Part shown: one piece after another, positions 1 to 8,440 of the stretch
Numbering within the stretch: position 1 is the stretch's first letter
Layout of the letters: each line of letters opens with the position of its first letter
Assembly: GCA_903642295.1 (NCBI GenBank)
Contig: CAHJWO010000007.1
Location: 1-36,394 of the forward strand
Reading direction: 5' to 3'
From: PVC group bacterium
GTDB taxonomy: Bacteria > Verrucomicrobiota > Verrucomicrobiia > Chthoniobacterales > SZAS-18
Length of the DNA stretch: 36,394 nt
Made by a program: the position numbers and the translations under genes
Notes under the pieces: generated by a model
Databases searched by the model: none
Told to the model about the DNA's origin: nothing
Seen by the model: only the letters and a program-made list of their open reading frames with translations

Positions 1-380
1 CCGCGGCCACCCCCACCGCCGCCGCCATAGCCACCGCCCCCACCACCGTAGCCACCGCCGCCACCGCCGCTGTAGCCACCCCCGCCGCCGCCGCTGTAGC
101 TGCGGCCACCGCCGCCGCCGCCGGAGCGCTCCTCACGAGGACGCGCTTCGTTGACGGTCAGCGCCCGCCCTTCCACGGATTTGCCGTGAAACTGGCTGAT
201 GGCGTTCTGGGCGTCGCCCTCGTTCGTCATGGTCACGAACCCGAAGCCGCGCGATTTGCCGGTGACTCGGTCCTGCATCAGCAGAACTTCCTGCACGGGG
301 CCAACGGTCGCGAACAGGTCCTGAAGGTCGTTCTCCGTGGTGTTGAACGACAGGTTGCCAACATATAGTTTGGTTCCCAT
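1..380 (-). CDS. RRM-type RNA-binding protein with Gly-rich tail (partial)
   Basis: ATG at 380-378 opens a reading frame that runs off the left edge without a stop after 126 codons. Residues 1-80 are a canonical RNA recognition motif: RNP2 is LYVGNL near residue 5 and RNP1 is RGFGFV near residue 50. The domain is followed by a charged hinge and a low-complexity tail of Gly runs broken by Tyr, Ser or Arg (GGGGGGY units). This is the architecture of the small glycine-rich RNA-binding proteins of cyanobacteria and other bacteria, often cold-inducible, which bind single-stranded RNA in the cytoplasm. The C-terminus is outside the window, so total length is unknown. A weak GAGAA lies before the start. 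No clear promoter was identified upstream. Family assignment is secure; the cellular role is inferred. Confidence 0.93.
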   Translation of the reverse strand, partial: MGTKLYVGNLSFNTTENDLQDLFATVGPVQEVLLMQDRVTGKSRGFGFVTMTNEGDAQNAISQFHGKSVEGRALTVNEARPREERSGGGGGGRSYSGGGGGGYSGGGGGGYGGGGGGYGGGGGGGR

Positions 381-563
381 ACTGATTCTCGGTTTTCTCT
401 AAGGCAGACAAACAGAAGCTCTTGGTACTGTTTCCGTGCATCGGATTTCAAACTGTCCTTGATCTTACTCAACCGACAATCCACCAATGACCTGAAGGAC
501 TTACCTGCGCTGCGACCACGAGCATCGCATTCTTATCGCATTAAGCAAGCACAAGCTGAAGGT

Positions 564-1001
564 CTAGGCGGCTTTTCCGCCTGCGTCGATCCGCTCCGGT
601 TCGTCGCCCTCTGCCAAGGCGCGGGTGACGGTCTCTTCCAATTTGGTCAGGAGCACCGGCTTGATGAGACAGCAATATACTTGCAGTCGTGCCAACTGAT
701 TCGCGTTGGCAAGATTCTGAAACGCCGTGATGGCGATGATCTTGCTGCGCACCCCCTTGGCCCGGGCTTGCCGAATGAACTCCGCCCCGCCCATCGTCGG
801 CATCCGCATATCCGTCATGATGAGATCGAATTTTTCCTCGTCCAGCCAGCGCAGGGCCTCGAAGGCGTCGGTCGTCGTCTTCACGGACAGCCCCATGTGA
901 CTCACCAGCGTCTTGTAGAGGACGAGGATGTCGAAGTTGTCGTCGAGGATCAGGATTTTCTTCATCTGGATCGAACCCGGCATTCGGATAACGTCATTCA
1001 T
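564..1001 (-). CDS. Single-domain response regulator (CheY-like receiver)
   Basis: A receiver domain with no output domain. Counting from the internal Met of MKKILILDDN, the acidic pair is D8/D9, the phospho-acceptor is D52 (within MTDMRMP), the switch Thr is T80 and the conserved Lys is K102 (IKP). The protein would be phosphorylated by a histidine kinase that is not in this window and act through protein-protein contact. Start choice is uncertain. The ATG at 1001 overlaps the stop of the upstream peptidase gene (ATGAATGA), suggesting translational coupling. The ATG at 965 gives the minimal domain and one at 1028 the longest form. No Shine-Dalgarno sequence decides between them. Confidence 0.88.
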   Translation of the reverse strand: MNDVIRMPGSIQMKKILILDDNFDILVLYKTLVSHMGLSVKTTTDAFEALRWLDEEKFDLIMTDMRMPTMGGAEFIRQARAKGVRSKIIAITAFQNLANANQLARLQVYCCLIKPVLLTKLEETVTRALAEGDEPERIDAGGKAA

Positions 1002-2004
1002 TGGGAGGGATGCCGCTGTCGCGGTCATGATACGATTGATATTGCAAAAGTCTTTCTTCGATCCGGTGGCGCAAAATTTCGTCAGGATCGGGCAGGCCGT
1101 CCGGGTGCCGGACCAGTTCCACGCACAGTGCGGTCAGCCCGCGTACGTCCCCGGTTGAGACGTATTCGGATTCAATGCGCTCGTCGGGTCCGCAGTTATG
1201 GTAATTTCCCAACGCCACGCACAACGCACCGCACCGCACTCCGTAAAGGCGGAAAGCGGTTGCCTCGCAGCTTCCCCCGCTCATCAAGCAGCGCTGGACG
1301 GTGATCCCCGCGCGCTCGGCGGCGGACATGAGTTCGGCGGTCACGACATGGTCGAAAACCGAGGTTTTGTCGCCTACCCGGACGATGGGTCCGTCACCCA
1401 TCTTCGCCGGAAGCCGCTCGGAGCTTGTCTCCAGGGAGATCACCGTCACGTTTTCCTGCGCTAGCCACCCGGAGCGCGCCAGTCCGACTGCGCCCGCGAA
1501 ACCGACCTCCTCTGCCCGGGTGAACAAACCATAGAAGCTGCCCGGCGCGCCCTCTTCGCTCAGACGTTCGAGGGTGGCGACGATGACAATACATCCGATT
1601 AAATCATCGCAGGCGCGCGAATAAATTCGTCCATCCCGCTCCTCGAACGCAGGCAGATCCCACATGGCAAACGGACCAAAATCACGGGTGCGCCCCCGGT
1701 TTTTTTCGAGGTAGTTCGCCGGGACGCCGCCGAGGAACACCCTTTCGCTGGCGATGTTTTTACCGTCCGGGCTGACCCACGCCGGATGGTCCATGTGGGC
1801 ACACAAGGCGTAGCGGGCAGGGCTTTCCGCATCCGTGCCCAGATAGTGCGCAATCAGGTTTCCGAAATCGTCCTGCTTCACCTCCACCCGCCGACAGGGC
1901 CGGAGCAACTCGACCACCGCCGCGCGCACTGCCCCTTCGTGGAACGGGGCGGTGGGGCAGGACAAAATCGTCCGCGCGATCTCCAGTAGCCTTTCCTTGT
2001 GCAT
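994..2004 (-). CDS. M42/M20-clan metallopeptidase (glutamyl/leucyl aminopeptidase-like)
   Basis: 336-residue cytosolic di-metal peptidase. Metal-ligand and catalytic motifs in order are H70-M-D72 (AHMDHPAW), D133-D134 (ACDDLIG), E165-E166 (TRAEEVGFAG), E192 (SLET) and H269 (NYHNCGPD), the order expected for M42 and related M20-clan enzymes that cleave N-terminal residues from peptides. I chose the ATG at 2004. An in-frame ATG at 2055 would add 17 residues without family character and would overlap the divergent acyltransferase gene at 2035. The 3' end overlaps the response-regulator gene. Substrate specificity cannot be read from the sequence. Confidence 0.88.
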   Translation of the reverse strand: MHKERLLEIARTILSCPTAPFHEGAVRAAVVELLRPCRRVEVKQDDFGNLIAHYLGTDAESPARYALCAHMDHPAWVSPDGKNIASERVFLGGVPANYLEKNRGRTRDFGPFAMWDLPAFEERDGRIYSRACDDLIGCIVIVATLERLSEEGAPGSFYGLFTRAEEVGFAGAVGLARSGWLAQENVTVISLETSSERLPAKMGDGPIVRVGDKTSVFDHVVTAELMSAAERAGITVQRCLMSGGSCEATAFRLYGVRCGALCVALGNYHNCGPDERIESEYVSTGDVRGLTALCVELVRHPDGLPDPDEILRHRIEERLLQYQSYHDRDSGIPPNE

Positions 2005-2034
2005 CGGGGTGGTTAAGTTGCCGGGGTTATCCCT

Positions 2035-3036
2035 ATGAAACATTCGTGGAAGCAAGTTCGATACCGGCTCGAATACTTCGCCTGCCGATTGCTCGCCGGA
2101 CTGATCCCTCGACTGCCCCGGCGTGCGTGTCTATCTCTGGCCCACTTGCTGGGTTTGCTCTACTACCGGTTGGATGGGAAGGGCCGGGCGGCGGCGCGGG
2201 AGAATCTACGTCTTGCCCTCGGTGACACGCTCGACGCCACGGCTCGCGAGCGGGCAGCCCGCGCGTCGTTCCTCAACTTTTCGCGTGCCATGCTCGACCT
2301 GTTCTGGGCGCGAAAAATCACCCGGGAAAATTTCCGAAAATATTTGCACCCGCAGGGCTTCGAACACGCGAAGCAGGTGCTCGCGCAGCATAAAAGCGTC
2401 ATCTTCGTGGTCATTCACCACGGCGCCTACGAATGGCTGAGCCTCACCGCCGGATTTCTTGGCATCCCGGTTTCCATCGTGATGCTCGACTTCAAAAATT
2501 CCTCTCTGGACAATATTTTTCGGCGCGCGCGCGAACATTCGGGCCACCATCTGATCGGACAGCATCAGTCCATGCTCAAGCTGTTGCGCGCCGTGCGTCA
2601 ACGCGGCGGAGCCGGGATGCTCATTGACTCGCCGTTGCGCCTGCACCTCCCCGGCGCAGCCATCGACGCGTTCGGCATGAAGATGCACGCCACCATGCTG
2701 CACGCTCTGCTGCACACGCGCACGGGCGTGCCAATGGTCCCCCTCACGAGTGTGCCCCATCCCGATGGAAGCTGCACCGTCACGGCCCACCCCCCACTCG
2801 CCTTCCTGCCCGGAACCAGCCACCAGGAGATCACCCAACGGATCTGGGACTTTTTCGAGCCGTTTATCCGTGATCGCCCAGACCTCTGGCTCTGGAGCTA
2901 CCGCTACTGGCGATACAAACCCAAACGCGCCACCCGCGAATATCCATTCTACGCGGCCACCGACAAGCGGTTCGACCAGGCCATTGCCGCCGCGCAGACC
3001 TCGCCGACCACCGAAGCGCAAAAACCAGTGGGTTAG
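2035..3036 (+). CDS. LpxL/HtrB-family lysophospholipid (lipid A) acyltransferase
   Basis: 333 residues, close to the usual length of lipid A late acyltransferases (about 300). The catalytic HX4E motif is H128 to E133 (HHGAYE), followed by the family's LIDSPLRLH-type region and a C-terminal WSYRYWRYKP-like segment. N-terminal hydrophobic residues 13-45 probably anchor it to the inner membrane, where these enzymes transfer a fatty acyl chain to a lipid acceptor. It is transcribed divergently from the peptidase gene, with only 30 bp between start codons, so the promoters must overlap. Acceptor identity (lipid A or another lysolipid) is inferred from family membership. Confidence 0.87.
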   Translation: MKHSWKQVRYRLEYFACRLLAGLIPRLPRRACLSLAHLLGLLYYRLDGKGRAAARENLRLALGDTLDATARERAARASFLNFSRAMLDLFWARKITRENFRKYLHPQGFEHAKQVLAQHKSVIFVVIHHGAYEWLSLTAGFLGIPVSIVMLDFKNSSLDNIFRRAREHSGHHLIGQHQSMLKLLRAVRQRGGAGMLIDSPLRLHLPGAAIDAFGMKMHATMLHALLHTRTGVPMVPLTSVPHPDGSCTVTAHPPLAFLPGTSHQEITQRIWDFFEPFIRDRPDLWLWSYRYWRYKPKRATREYPFYAATDKRFDQAIAAAQTSPTTEAQKPVG

Positions 3037-3086
3037 CGCCTGGCAAATGCTAGGGTTGCGGTCACGACGAACTCGCACGCGTCTGC

Positions 3087-4022
3087 ATGGAAACCCCCGC
3101 CCATCTCCCCGAGCATCCGGCTCTCGCCGTGAATACCGACGCCGCCCGGCGGGTCGTGCTGATCGGTGCCATCGTGAACGTCGTGCTTTCCACGGCCAAA
3201 TTCGCGGCAGGTGTGCTCGGCCACTCCTACGCGCTCATCGCCGACGGCATGGAAAGCGGCCTGGACGTGGCCAGTTCGCTGGTCATCTGGGGCGGGTTGA
3301 AGTACGCTGCCAAGCGTCCCGACCCCGACCATCCCTACGGACACGGCAAAGCGGAGCCCCTCAGCGCGCTGATCGTCTCGGCCACGCTGACCGGGGCCGC
3401 TCTGGTATTGGCGGTATTGAGCATCCAGGAGATTTTCAAGGCGCAACGCGAGCCGCCTGCCTGGTGGACGCTCTGGGTACTTTTGGCGGTCATCGTCGTC
3501 AAGGAAGGGCTTTTCCGCCGGGTGATTTCCGCCGGGGAAGCCATCGGCAGCGGCGCGGTGCGCACGGACGCCTGGCACCACCGCGCCGACGCCGTCACCT
3601 CCGCGGCCGCATTCACGGGGATTCTGATCGCACGCCTGGGTGGTCCCGGCTGGGAAAGGGCCGATTCCTGGGCGGCGCTCTTCGCTTGCGGAGTCATCGG
3701 ATTCAACGGTTACCGGCTGTTGGTGCCCGCGACGGCGGAGATCATGGACACCGCGCCGGACCCCGAGATTACGGTCCGGGTGCGCGCCGCCGCCGCGACC
3801 GTACCCGGCGTGGATGGAGTCGAAAAATGCCGCGTGCGCAAGATGGGCCTGGAATTCTACGTCGATCTGCACGTGGGCGTGGACGGACTGATCACGGTGG
3901 CGGCAGGCCACGCCATTGCCCATCAGGTCAAGGACGCCGTGCGCGCCGCCGAGGGCCGCGTCGCGGACGTGCTGGTCCACGTCGAGCCCGCCAACGTTTG
4001 CCTGTACCCGCGCCGGAAATAA
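3087..4022 (+). CDS. Cation diffusion facilitator (CDF) family transporter
   Basis: 311 residues. Hydrophobic segments fall at about 22-45, 50-70, 95-115, 127-142, 170-185 and 195-215, matching the six-helix CDF fold. The TM5 metal site is H164xxxD168. The loop motif DHPYGHGKAE (81-90) is characteristic of the family. The C-terminal 80 residues form the cytoplasmic ferredoxin-like dimerisation domain. At the TM2 metal site the first carboxylate appears as E56 (E56xxxD60) rather than the usual Asp or His. These proteins exchange Zn2+, Fe2+ or Mn2+ for protons across the inner membrane; the metal cannot be assigned. It follows the acyltransferase gene by 50 bp and may be cotranscribed. Confidence 0.92.
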   Translation: METPAHLPEHPALAVNTDAARRVVLIGAIVNVVLSTAKFAAGVLGHSYALIADGMESGLDVASSLVIWGGLKYAAKRPDPDHPYGHGKAEPLSALIVSATLTGAALVLAVLSIQEIFKAQREPPAWWTLWVLLAVIVVKEGLFRRVISAGEAIGSGAVRTDAWHHRADAVTSAAAFTGILIARLGGPGWERADSWAALFACGVIGFNGYRLLVPATAEIMDTAPDPEITVRVRAAAATVPGVDGVEKCRVRKMGLEFYVDLHVGVDGLITVAAGHAIAHQVKDAVRAAEGRVADVLVHVEPANVCLYPRRK

Positions 4023-4047
4023 ACGGATCGCCAGCGTTCGTGGTCGC

Positions 4048-4638
4048 TCAGCGGCCCCGGAGCGAGGCCGCCATCCCATCCGCCAGCTTGCCGAGTAGAC
4101 GGCTTTCGGCAGATACCACGGCGTCGTATCCGTCGCCGGTGACCCGCTCCTCGTACCGCGCATTATGGCGGGAAATCAACTGTCCGTCGCTGCCGCCGAG
4201 CACCCGCCACGAAACTTCCAGCATGGCTCCCTGACCACTGACCGCGTGGAACTGCGCCACGTCAACGGCCACACTGTAACGCAGGTGCAGCACCGGGTTC
4301 CACGGAAACGAGACAACGTTGCCCGAGTGCAGACGCTCCCCCAAATCCGTCGCCAGGACCGCACTGATGTTCTCTTTCAGCGACCCGGCCCAGTGCGCAT
4401 CCGTCGGCACTTGAAACTCGTTCGCACTGCTTTGGAAAACGAGTTCGGCGCGGTCCACGTAGCCCGGGAGGGTGACCGGCCCGACGCCGACGCTCAGGCC
4501 CGCCGTGGCGGTCGGCGCCGATCCATCGGCGGAGAGCCGGTAATATTTCTGCGGTGCACCGCCGCAACCCGCCAGCGACGCCAGCGAAATAGCGGCGAAC
4601 AGCAGCGCGATTCCCCGCGCGATAGAAATTGGCTTCAT
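4048..4638 (-). CDS. pqiC: PqiC/YmbA-like ABC-transport auxiliary lipoprotein
   Basis: 196-residue lipoprotein. The signal peptide ends in the lipobox LAGC with the modified Cys at residue 25, followed by KYYRL, the YYxL-type start of the mature domain seen in PqiC/YmbA proteins. PqiC is an outer-membrane lipoprotein that works with the MCE protein PqiB in lipid trafficking across the periplasm. The ATG at 4638 is chosen because it starts directly at the signal peptide. Longer in-frame forms would read through the inverted-repeat element. It is last in a minus-strand pqiA-pqiA-pqiB-pqiC cluster and is separated from pqiB by about 190 bp containing that repeat. Confidence 0.85.
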   Translation of the reverse strand: MKPISIARGIALLFAAISLASLAGCGGAPQKYYRLSADGSAPTATAGLSVGVGPVTLPGYVDRAELVFQSSANEFQVPTDAHWAGSLKENISAVLATDLGERLHSGNVVSFPWNPVLHLRYSVAVDVAQFHAVSGQGAMLEVSWRVLGGSDGQLISRHNARYEERVTGDGYDAVVSAESRLLGKLADGMAASLRGR

Positions 4639-4682
4639 GATGTTGGTCTCGGTAAAACTAAGCATCTGCGAAATAGAATCTC

Positions 4683-4796
4683 GGTGGATGGCGATCTCCG
4701 AGCCCTGTTTTCCCTGCGGCGCAGCCGCCATTCTTCCAAACCTTCTAGACCGCAGCGCGGTCCCGAAAAAATGGCGCTCGGAGATCGCCATCCACC
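4683..4796. repeat. 114-bp element with perfect 20-bp terminal inverted repeats (MITE/REP-like)
   Basis: Positions 4683-4702 (GGTGGATGGCGATCTCCGAG) and 4777-4796 are exact reverse complements, enclosing 74 bp that also contains shorter complementary pieces (CTGCGGCGCAGCCGC near 4714). It has no coding capacity and lies between pqiB and pqiC. If transcribed with the operon it would fold into a stable hairpin. The form fits a miniature inverted-repeat element or a RAYT-type REP doublet. No second copy is in this window. Confidence 0.85.
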
Positions 4797-4826
4797 TGGA
4801 AACCTGCTCGTACATACTTAGTGGCT

Positions 4827-6503
4827 TTATTGGCTGCCCTTGGGCGGCGGAACCGGCCCGGGCTTGCCAAAGATAAGCGAGTTGGGTTTGCGCTCCAGGG
4901 TTTCCGTCAGACCGCGCAGGGATTGCAACGTGTCGTTCAACTGACGCAGGGTGCCGCTGAGGCCCTGATAGAAATCAGACTTGCTGTTGTACCCGGCGAG
5001 AGTCTTTTGCAGTTCCGCAAGGTCACCGCGCAATTCCGTCGGCAGGGCCTGCGTGTCCTTCGCGGCCAACAGCGTATCCAGGTGCTGGGCCACCCCCTTG
5101 AATTGCGCCAGTAAGTCATTGGCGTTTTGAACCGTCGCTTCCAGCGGGAGCGCCTTCACCTTGTCCAGGATCGCGGAGAGTTTTTCCTCCAATTGATCGA
5201 GGCCGGCCGACATGGTCGGCAGCACGTGGTATCCGCGCAGCTCGGCCACCGTGGCCGGAGGGGCGTCCTTGACGAAGTCCAGGTCCACGTAGAGTTGGCC
5301 CGTGAGCAGGTTGCCTGTTTTCAGGCTGGCACGAAGACCTTTTTCCACGTTCTTGGCGATGTACGTCCGCGTTTCCTTGAAATCGTCGGCGGGCAGGTCG
5401 ATCAGCAACGTCGGGTCCAGTTTGATGAGCACCGGGACCCGGTGTTCCGCGTCGTCCGGTAGGTACCGGAAGGAAACTCCGATCACCGTGCCGATGCGAA
5501 TCCCCCGGAACTCCACCGGCGCATCGCTGGCCAAACCACGCACGCTGCCGGCGAAGAGCAGCAAGTAGGGCAGCGTGGGGTTGATCTTGACCCGCGTTGC
5601 CTCGGCGTAACTGTCGAACAGGGTATAGCTGGCACCGTCCTTGGCGGCGGTCGGTGGCCCGTGGTCTTTATCCGGTTCACTGAAGGTCACCCCGCCCGAG
5701 ATCAGCGTTTCGAGGGTCCCGCTGCGCAGGGCAAAGCCACTGGCACCCACCTGAAGGTCGATCCCGCTGGCGTTCCAGAACTGGGTTTCCTTGCTGACGA
5801 GTTTGGCATAATCCCCGTTGATGAACGCATCGAAAATCACCTGTCCGTTTTCGGGATAAAAATGGCGCGATTCGATTTTGCCCACGCTGATCCCCTTGTA
5901 AATGATCGACGATCCGGGATTTACCCCGCCTGCCGCCTCCGCGACGAGCTTGACGTGCAATCCCGGCACGCCCGGCGGCGTGACCGGCGGATTTTCCAGC
6001 CCGAGGAATTTGTGCTGCGGCTGTTTCTTTACCCCCGGTTGCAATTCCAGGTAACTGCCGGAAACGATGGTGCCCAACCCGGAGATGCCGGAGCCGCCGT
6101 AGCGCGGTTTGACCACCCAGATCTGCGTGTCGGAGCGCAACAGCTTGTCGGCCTCCCGGGTCATATCCAGGTACACCCACACGTTCTTGATGTCGTCGGT
6201 CAGTTCCACCTTGCTGACGGTACCGATGTTCACGTTGCGGCAAAGCACCGGCGTCTTGCCCGCGATGATGCCCTCGGCGGTCTCGAACTGCACCGTCACC
6301 TCGGGCCCCTTCTCCGAGAAGTGTTTAACCGCGAGCCACCCGCCCAGCAGCGCCGCAATGATCGGGATGATCCACACCGGCGAAAGTCCCCTTCGGGGCC
6401 GTGTGACCGGCGCCACGGGCGGCGTGTCCGGCTCGGTATTTTCGGCGGACGGACCGGGCTGGGTCGGAGTGGAAGGATCGTCAGGCATGGCAGAACAGGT
6501 CAA
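4827..6503 (-). CDS. pqiB: PqiB-like MCE-domain lipid transport protein
   Basis: 558 residues, near the E. coli PqiB length (546). An N-terminal Pro-rich cytoplasmic tail is followed by one transmembrane helix at about 41-60. Three MCE/MlaD repeats start near residues 66, 183 and 305, each with the V...G..VGxV-type core (NVNIGTVSKV, GISVGKI, GIRIGTV). A helical C-terminus at about 440-540 is the needle-forming region in PqiB. It builds a hydrophobic channel between inner and outer membrane. The ATG at 6503 overlaps the upstream pqiA-like stop by 4 bp (ATGA), which supports this start over the Met six codons in. Confidence 0.93.
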   Translation of the reverse strand: MTCSAMPDDPSTPTQPGPSAENTEPDTPPVAPVTRPRRGLSPVWIIPIIAALLGGWLAVKHFSEKGPEVTVQFETAEGIIAGKTPVLCRNVNIGTVSKVELTDDIKNVWVYLDMTREADKLLRSDTQIWVVKPRYGGSGISGLGTIVSGSYLELQPGVKKQPQHKFLGLENPPVTPPGVPGLHVKLVAEAAGGVNPGSSIIYKGISVGKIESRHFYPENGQVIFDAFINGDYAKLVSKETQFWNASGIDLQVGASGFALRSGTLETLISGGVTFSEPDKDHGPPTAAKDGASYTLFDSYAEATRVKINPTLPYLLLFAGSVRGLASDAPVEFRGIRIGTVIGVSFRYLPDDAEHRVPVLIKLDPTLLIDLPADDFKETRTYIAKNVEKGLRASLKTGNLLTGQLYVDLDFVKDAPPATVAELRGYHVLPTMSAGLDQLEEKLSAILDKVKALPLEATVQNANDLLAQFKGVAQHLDTLLAAKDTQALPTELRGDLAELQKTLAGYNSKSDFYQGLSGTLRQLNDTLQSLRGLTETLERKPNSLIFGKPGPVPPPKGSQ

Positions 6504-7141
6504 CTTGCGCGGGTTTCGTGGCGCGCGGCGGCATCCCAGATCAGGCGGGGATCAAAAGACCCGGCGGCAAAAATCGTCAACACCACCACCGCTGCAAACG
6601 AGATTGCGCCCGGCCCCGGATGAATCGACAGGACGCCGCCGAGTTGCACCACCGCGACGAGAATTGCCACCACGAACACATCCACCATCGACCACCGGCC
6701 AATGAACTCGGTAATGCGGTACAGCCGCGTCATTGCCCGTGGGAACCGGCCGGTGCGCGCGCTCACGCAAAGCGCGGCGATGGCAAACAGCTTGAGGATG
6801 GGAATCATCACGCTGGCCACGAAGATGATGGCTGCCACCGGGTAGTCGCCGCTCTGCCAGAACTCGATCACGCCGCCGACGATGGTGTTCTGATGCGCGC
6901 CGGTCACGGCCTCCAGCCGGAGCACCGGCAGCAGGTTGGCGGGAATGTAGAGGATGACCGCCGCTGCGGCGTAGGCAATCGTGCGCTCCAGGGAGTCGGG
7001 TTTGCGCAGGTGCAGGCTCGCGCCGCAGCGCGGGCAGTGATGGGACTCGACGCGGTCCACCCGGTTGCAGGAGTGGCAGAGCGCCAGTCCCTTCGACGCT
7101 GCCGAGTCGCGGTCGTACGCGGTGGAAGAATCCGCGTTCAT
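6500..7141 (-). CDS. pqiA: PqiA-like integral membrane protein (second half-protein)
   Basis: 213 residues with a paired zinc-ribbon start (C-H-S-C and C-P-R-C within the first 40 residues) and about four transmembrane helices (55-72, 95-120, 140-165, 175-195). E. coli PqiA has two such units in one chain of about 417 residues; here each unit is a separate gene. PqiA is the inner-membrane partner of PqiB. Its ATG overlaps the previous pqiA-like stop by 4 bp, and its own stop overlaps the pqiB start in the same way, so the three genes are translationally coupled. Confidence 0.9.
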   Translation of the reverse strand: MNADSSTAYDRDSAASKGLALCHSCNRVDRVESHHCPRCGASLHLRKPDSLERTIAYAAAAVILYIPANLLPVLRLEAVTGAHQNTIVGGVIEFWQSGDYPVAAIIFVASVMIPILKLFAIAALCVSARTGRFPRAMTRLYRITEFIGRWSMVDVFVVAILVAVVQLGGVLSIHPGPGAISFAAVVVLTIFAAGSFDPRLIWDAAARHETRAS

Positions 7142-7779
7142 TTTGCCGCCTCGATCCGCGCCCAGAGTTCGCGCAGATCAATGGAACCCAGCGCGAGCGA
7201 CAGGCAAATGATGAGCGCCGCGAACGCCCAGAACGATGTGCCCAGAGTCAGGGTGGCGAGCTTGCCGAGTTTGAGCAGACTCACCAGCACGCCCAGCAGA
7301 TAAACGTCGAGCATTTGCCAGCGGCGGGCGGTGGACACGAGGCGGCAAAGCGCCACCGCGCCCGGCAGTCGGCGGCGGCGCATCAAAGGCAGCAACAGAT
7401 AAAGCAATCCCAAAATGAGCAGGGTCGGCGCAATGAGCGTGAAAATGGCCACCAGGATCGCCAGAGGGGCGTAATCCTTCTGGTGGATCAGTCCCGTCAC
7501 GCTCTGGAACAACACCATCTGGTTGGAGCGATATTCCTGCTTGAGCGTCATGAAAGGGAAGATATTCGCCGCGAAGAAGAGCACTGCCGACGCAACCACG
7601 TAGGCTGCGGAACGCTGGAGCGAATCCGGTCGATTGATGAACAGATTGGCGCCGCAGCGTGGGCAAATGACCCGCTCGCCCTCCTTCATCACGGGGGCGG
7701 AGAACAGCGCGTCGCAATCATGGCAAGCCAGGCTGCGGGTAGTGACACCGGTGGGTCGCATGGAATGGGGTACACCCAT
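7138..7779 (-). CDS. pqiA: PqiA-like integral membrane protein (first half-protein)
   Basis: Paralogue of the following gene: C-H-D-C and C-P-R-C metal-binding pairs near the N-terminus, then about four hydrophobic helices with the family's YxxxxxxLFFAANIFPF pattern after the ribbon. It is first in the pqi operon and probably forms a two-subunit equivalent of full-length PqiA with its neighbour. The start is uncertain. ATG at 7779 or 7761 are both plausible, and a TTG at 7803 is the longest form. None has a Shine-Dalgarno sequence. The 3' end overlaps the next start by ATGA. Confidence 0.88.
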   Translation of the reverse strand: MGVPHSMRPTGVTTRSLACHDCDALFSAPVMKEGERVICPRCGANLFINRPDSLQRSAAYVVASAVLFFAANIFPFMTLKQEYRSNQMVLFQSVTGLIHQKDYAPLAILVAIFTLIAPTLLILGLLYLLLPLMRRRRLPGAVALCRLVSTARRWQMLDVYLLGVLVSLLKLGKLATLTLGTSFWAFAALIICLSLALGSIDLRELWARIEAAK

Positions 7780-7842
7780 AGACCAGAACGCCGCGCGATG
7801 CAAAGGGCCGGTGGCGATTCGGACGATCTCCCGACCGTTCTA

Positions 7843-8382
7843 TCACAAACCAGACGGATGGCGCAGGACGCAGCCGTCGGTTGGCCGGCTGCGCCGGGTC
7901 CAGCGCGGACCGGTCTCATGCCCCCCACCCGCCCAGCCCGTATCGAATCGCAAGCCCGCCACCACGAGAAAAACGTGCCCCCGCCGGGCGTACACGCTGA
8001 TCCAATCCCCTTCCCCGCTTTGCCCGTAATGCCGGAATTCATCAGAGGCGAGCGAGCCGTGCAACCGTCCGATGGACCGCAAGACATAGGAGGTCGCGCC
8101 TGAACAATCGTAGCCCCCGCGCTCTTCCGGGCCGTGGCCGCCGCCGTATACGTAGGGCGAACCGGCGATCTGATTCCCGGCGTCGATTGCGGCGCGTACC
8201 GTTCTGGGCGCGCGCGGTGGAGCGATGGCTCTGCCGTCCTCGGCCACGGTGGCGGTGCGCCCCGCCTCATAGTGATAAACATATTCCCGTGGCCCACCGC
8301 AGCCGATGAGGCCCGAAGCCGCCAGCGCTAGCAGCAACCAGTAGATTGAACGAAAAACGCTGTGCTCTGAACCGGTATCCAT
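7843..8382 (-). CDS. NlpC/P60-family (C40) lipoprotein hydrolase
   Basis: 179 residues from ATG 8382 (an upstream ATG at 8403 is also possible). The signal peptide ends at lipobox LIGC, with the lipid-modified Cys at residue 28. The C-terminal papain-like domain carries catalytic C93 (YDCSG) and H136 (RGHVFLV). NlpC/P60 enzymes usually cleave gamma-D-Glu-diaminopimelate or related bonds in peptidoglycan stems from the periplasm. The domain is slightly shorter than usual, and I could not assign the third polar catalytic residue with certainty. It is transcribed ahead of the pqi operon, about 60 bp away, so co-transcription is possible. Confidence 0.82.
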   Translation of the reverse strand: MDTGSEHSVFRSIYWLLLALAASGLIGCGGPREYVYHYEAGRTATVAEDGRAIAPPRAPRTVRAAIDAGNQIAGSPYVYGGGHGPEERGGYDCSGATSYVLRSIGRLHGSLASDEFRHYGQSGEGDWISVYARRGHVFLVVAGLRFDTGWAGGGHETGPRWTRRSRPTDGCVLRHPSGL

Positions 8383-8440
8383 GCGGCAAGAACAAAGCAG
8401 CATCCCGGTCAGGTCGTCCAGATTCTTTGTCAGGGCCGAC

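Noticed and set aside
2206-3078. Long minus-strand frame opposite the acyltransferase
   Set aside because: It is a GC-driven antisense shadow; the plus frame has clear family motifs.
2750-4234. 494-codon plus frame across two genes
   Set aside because: Arg/Pro-rich composition typical of an out-of-frame read, overlapping two well-supported genes.
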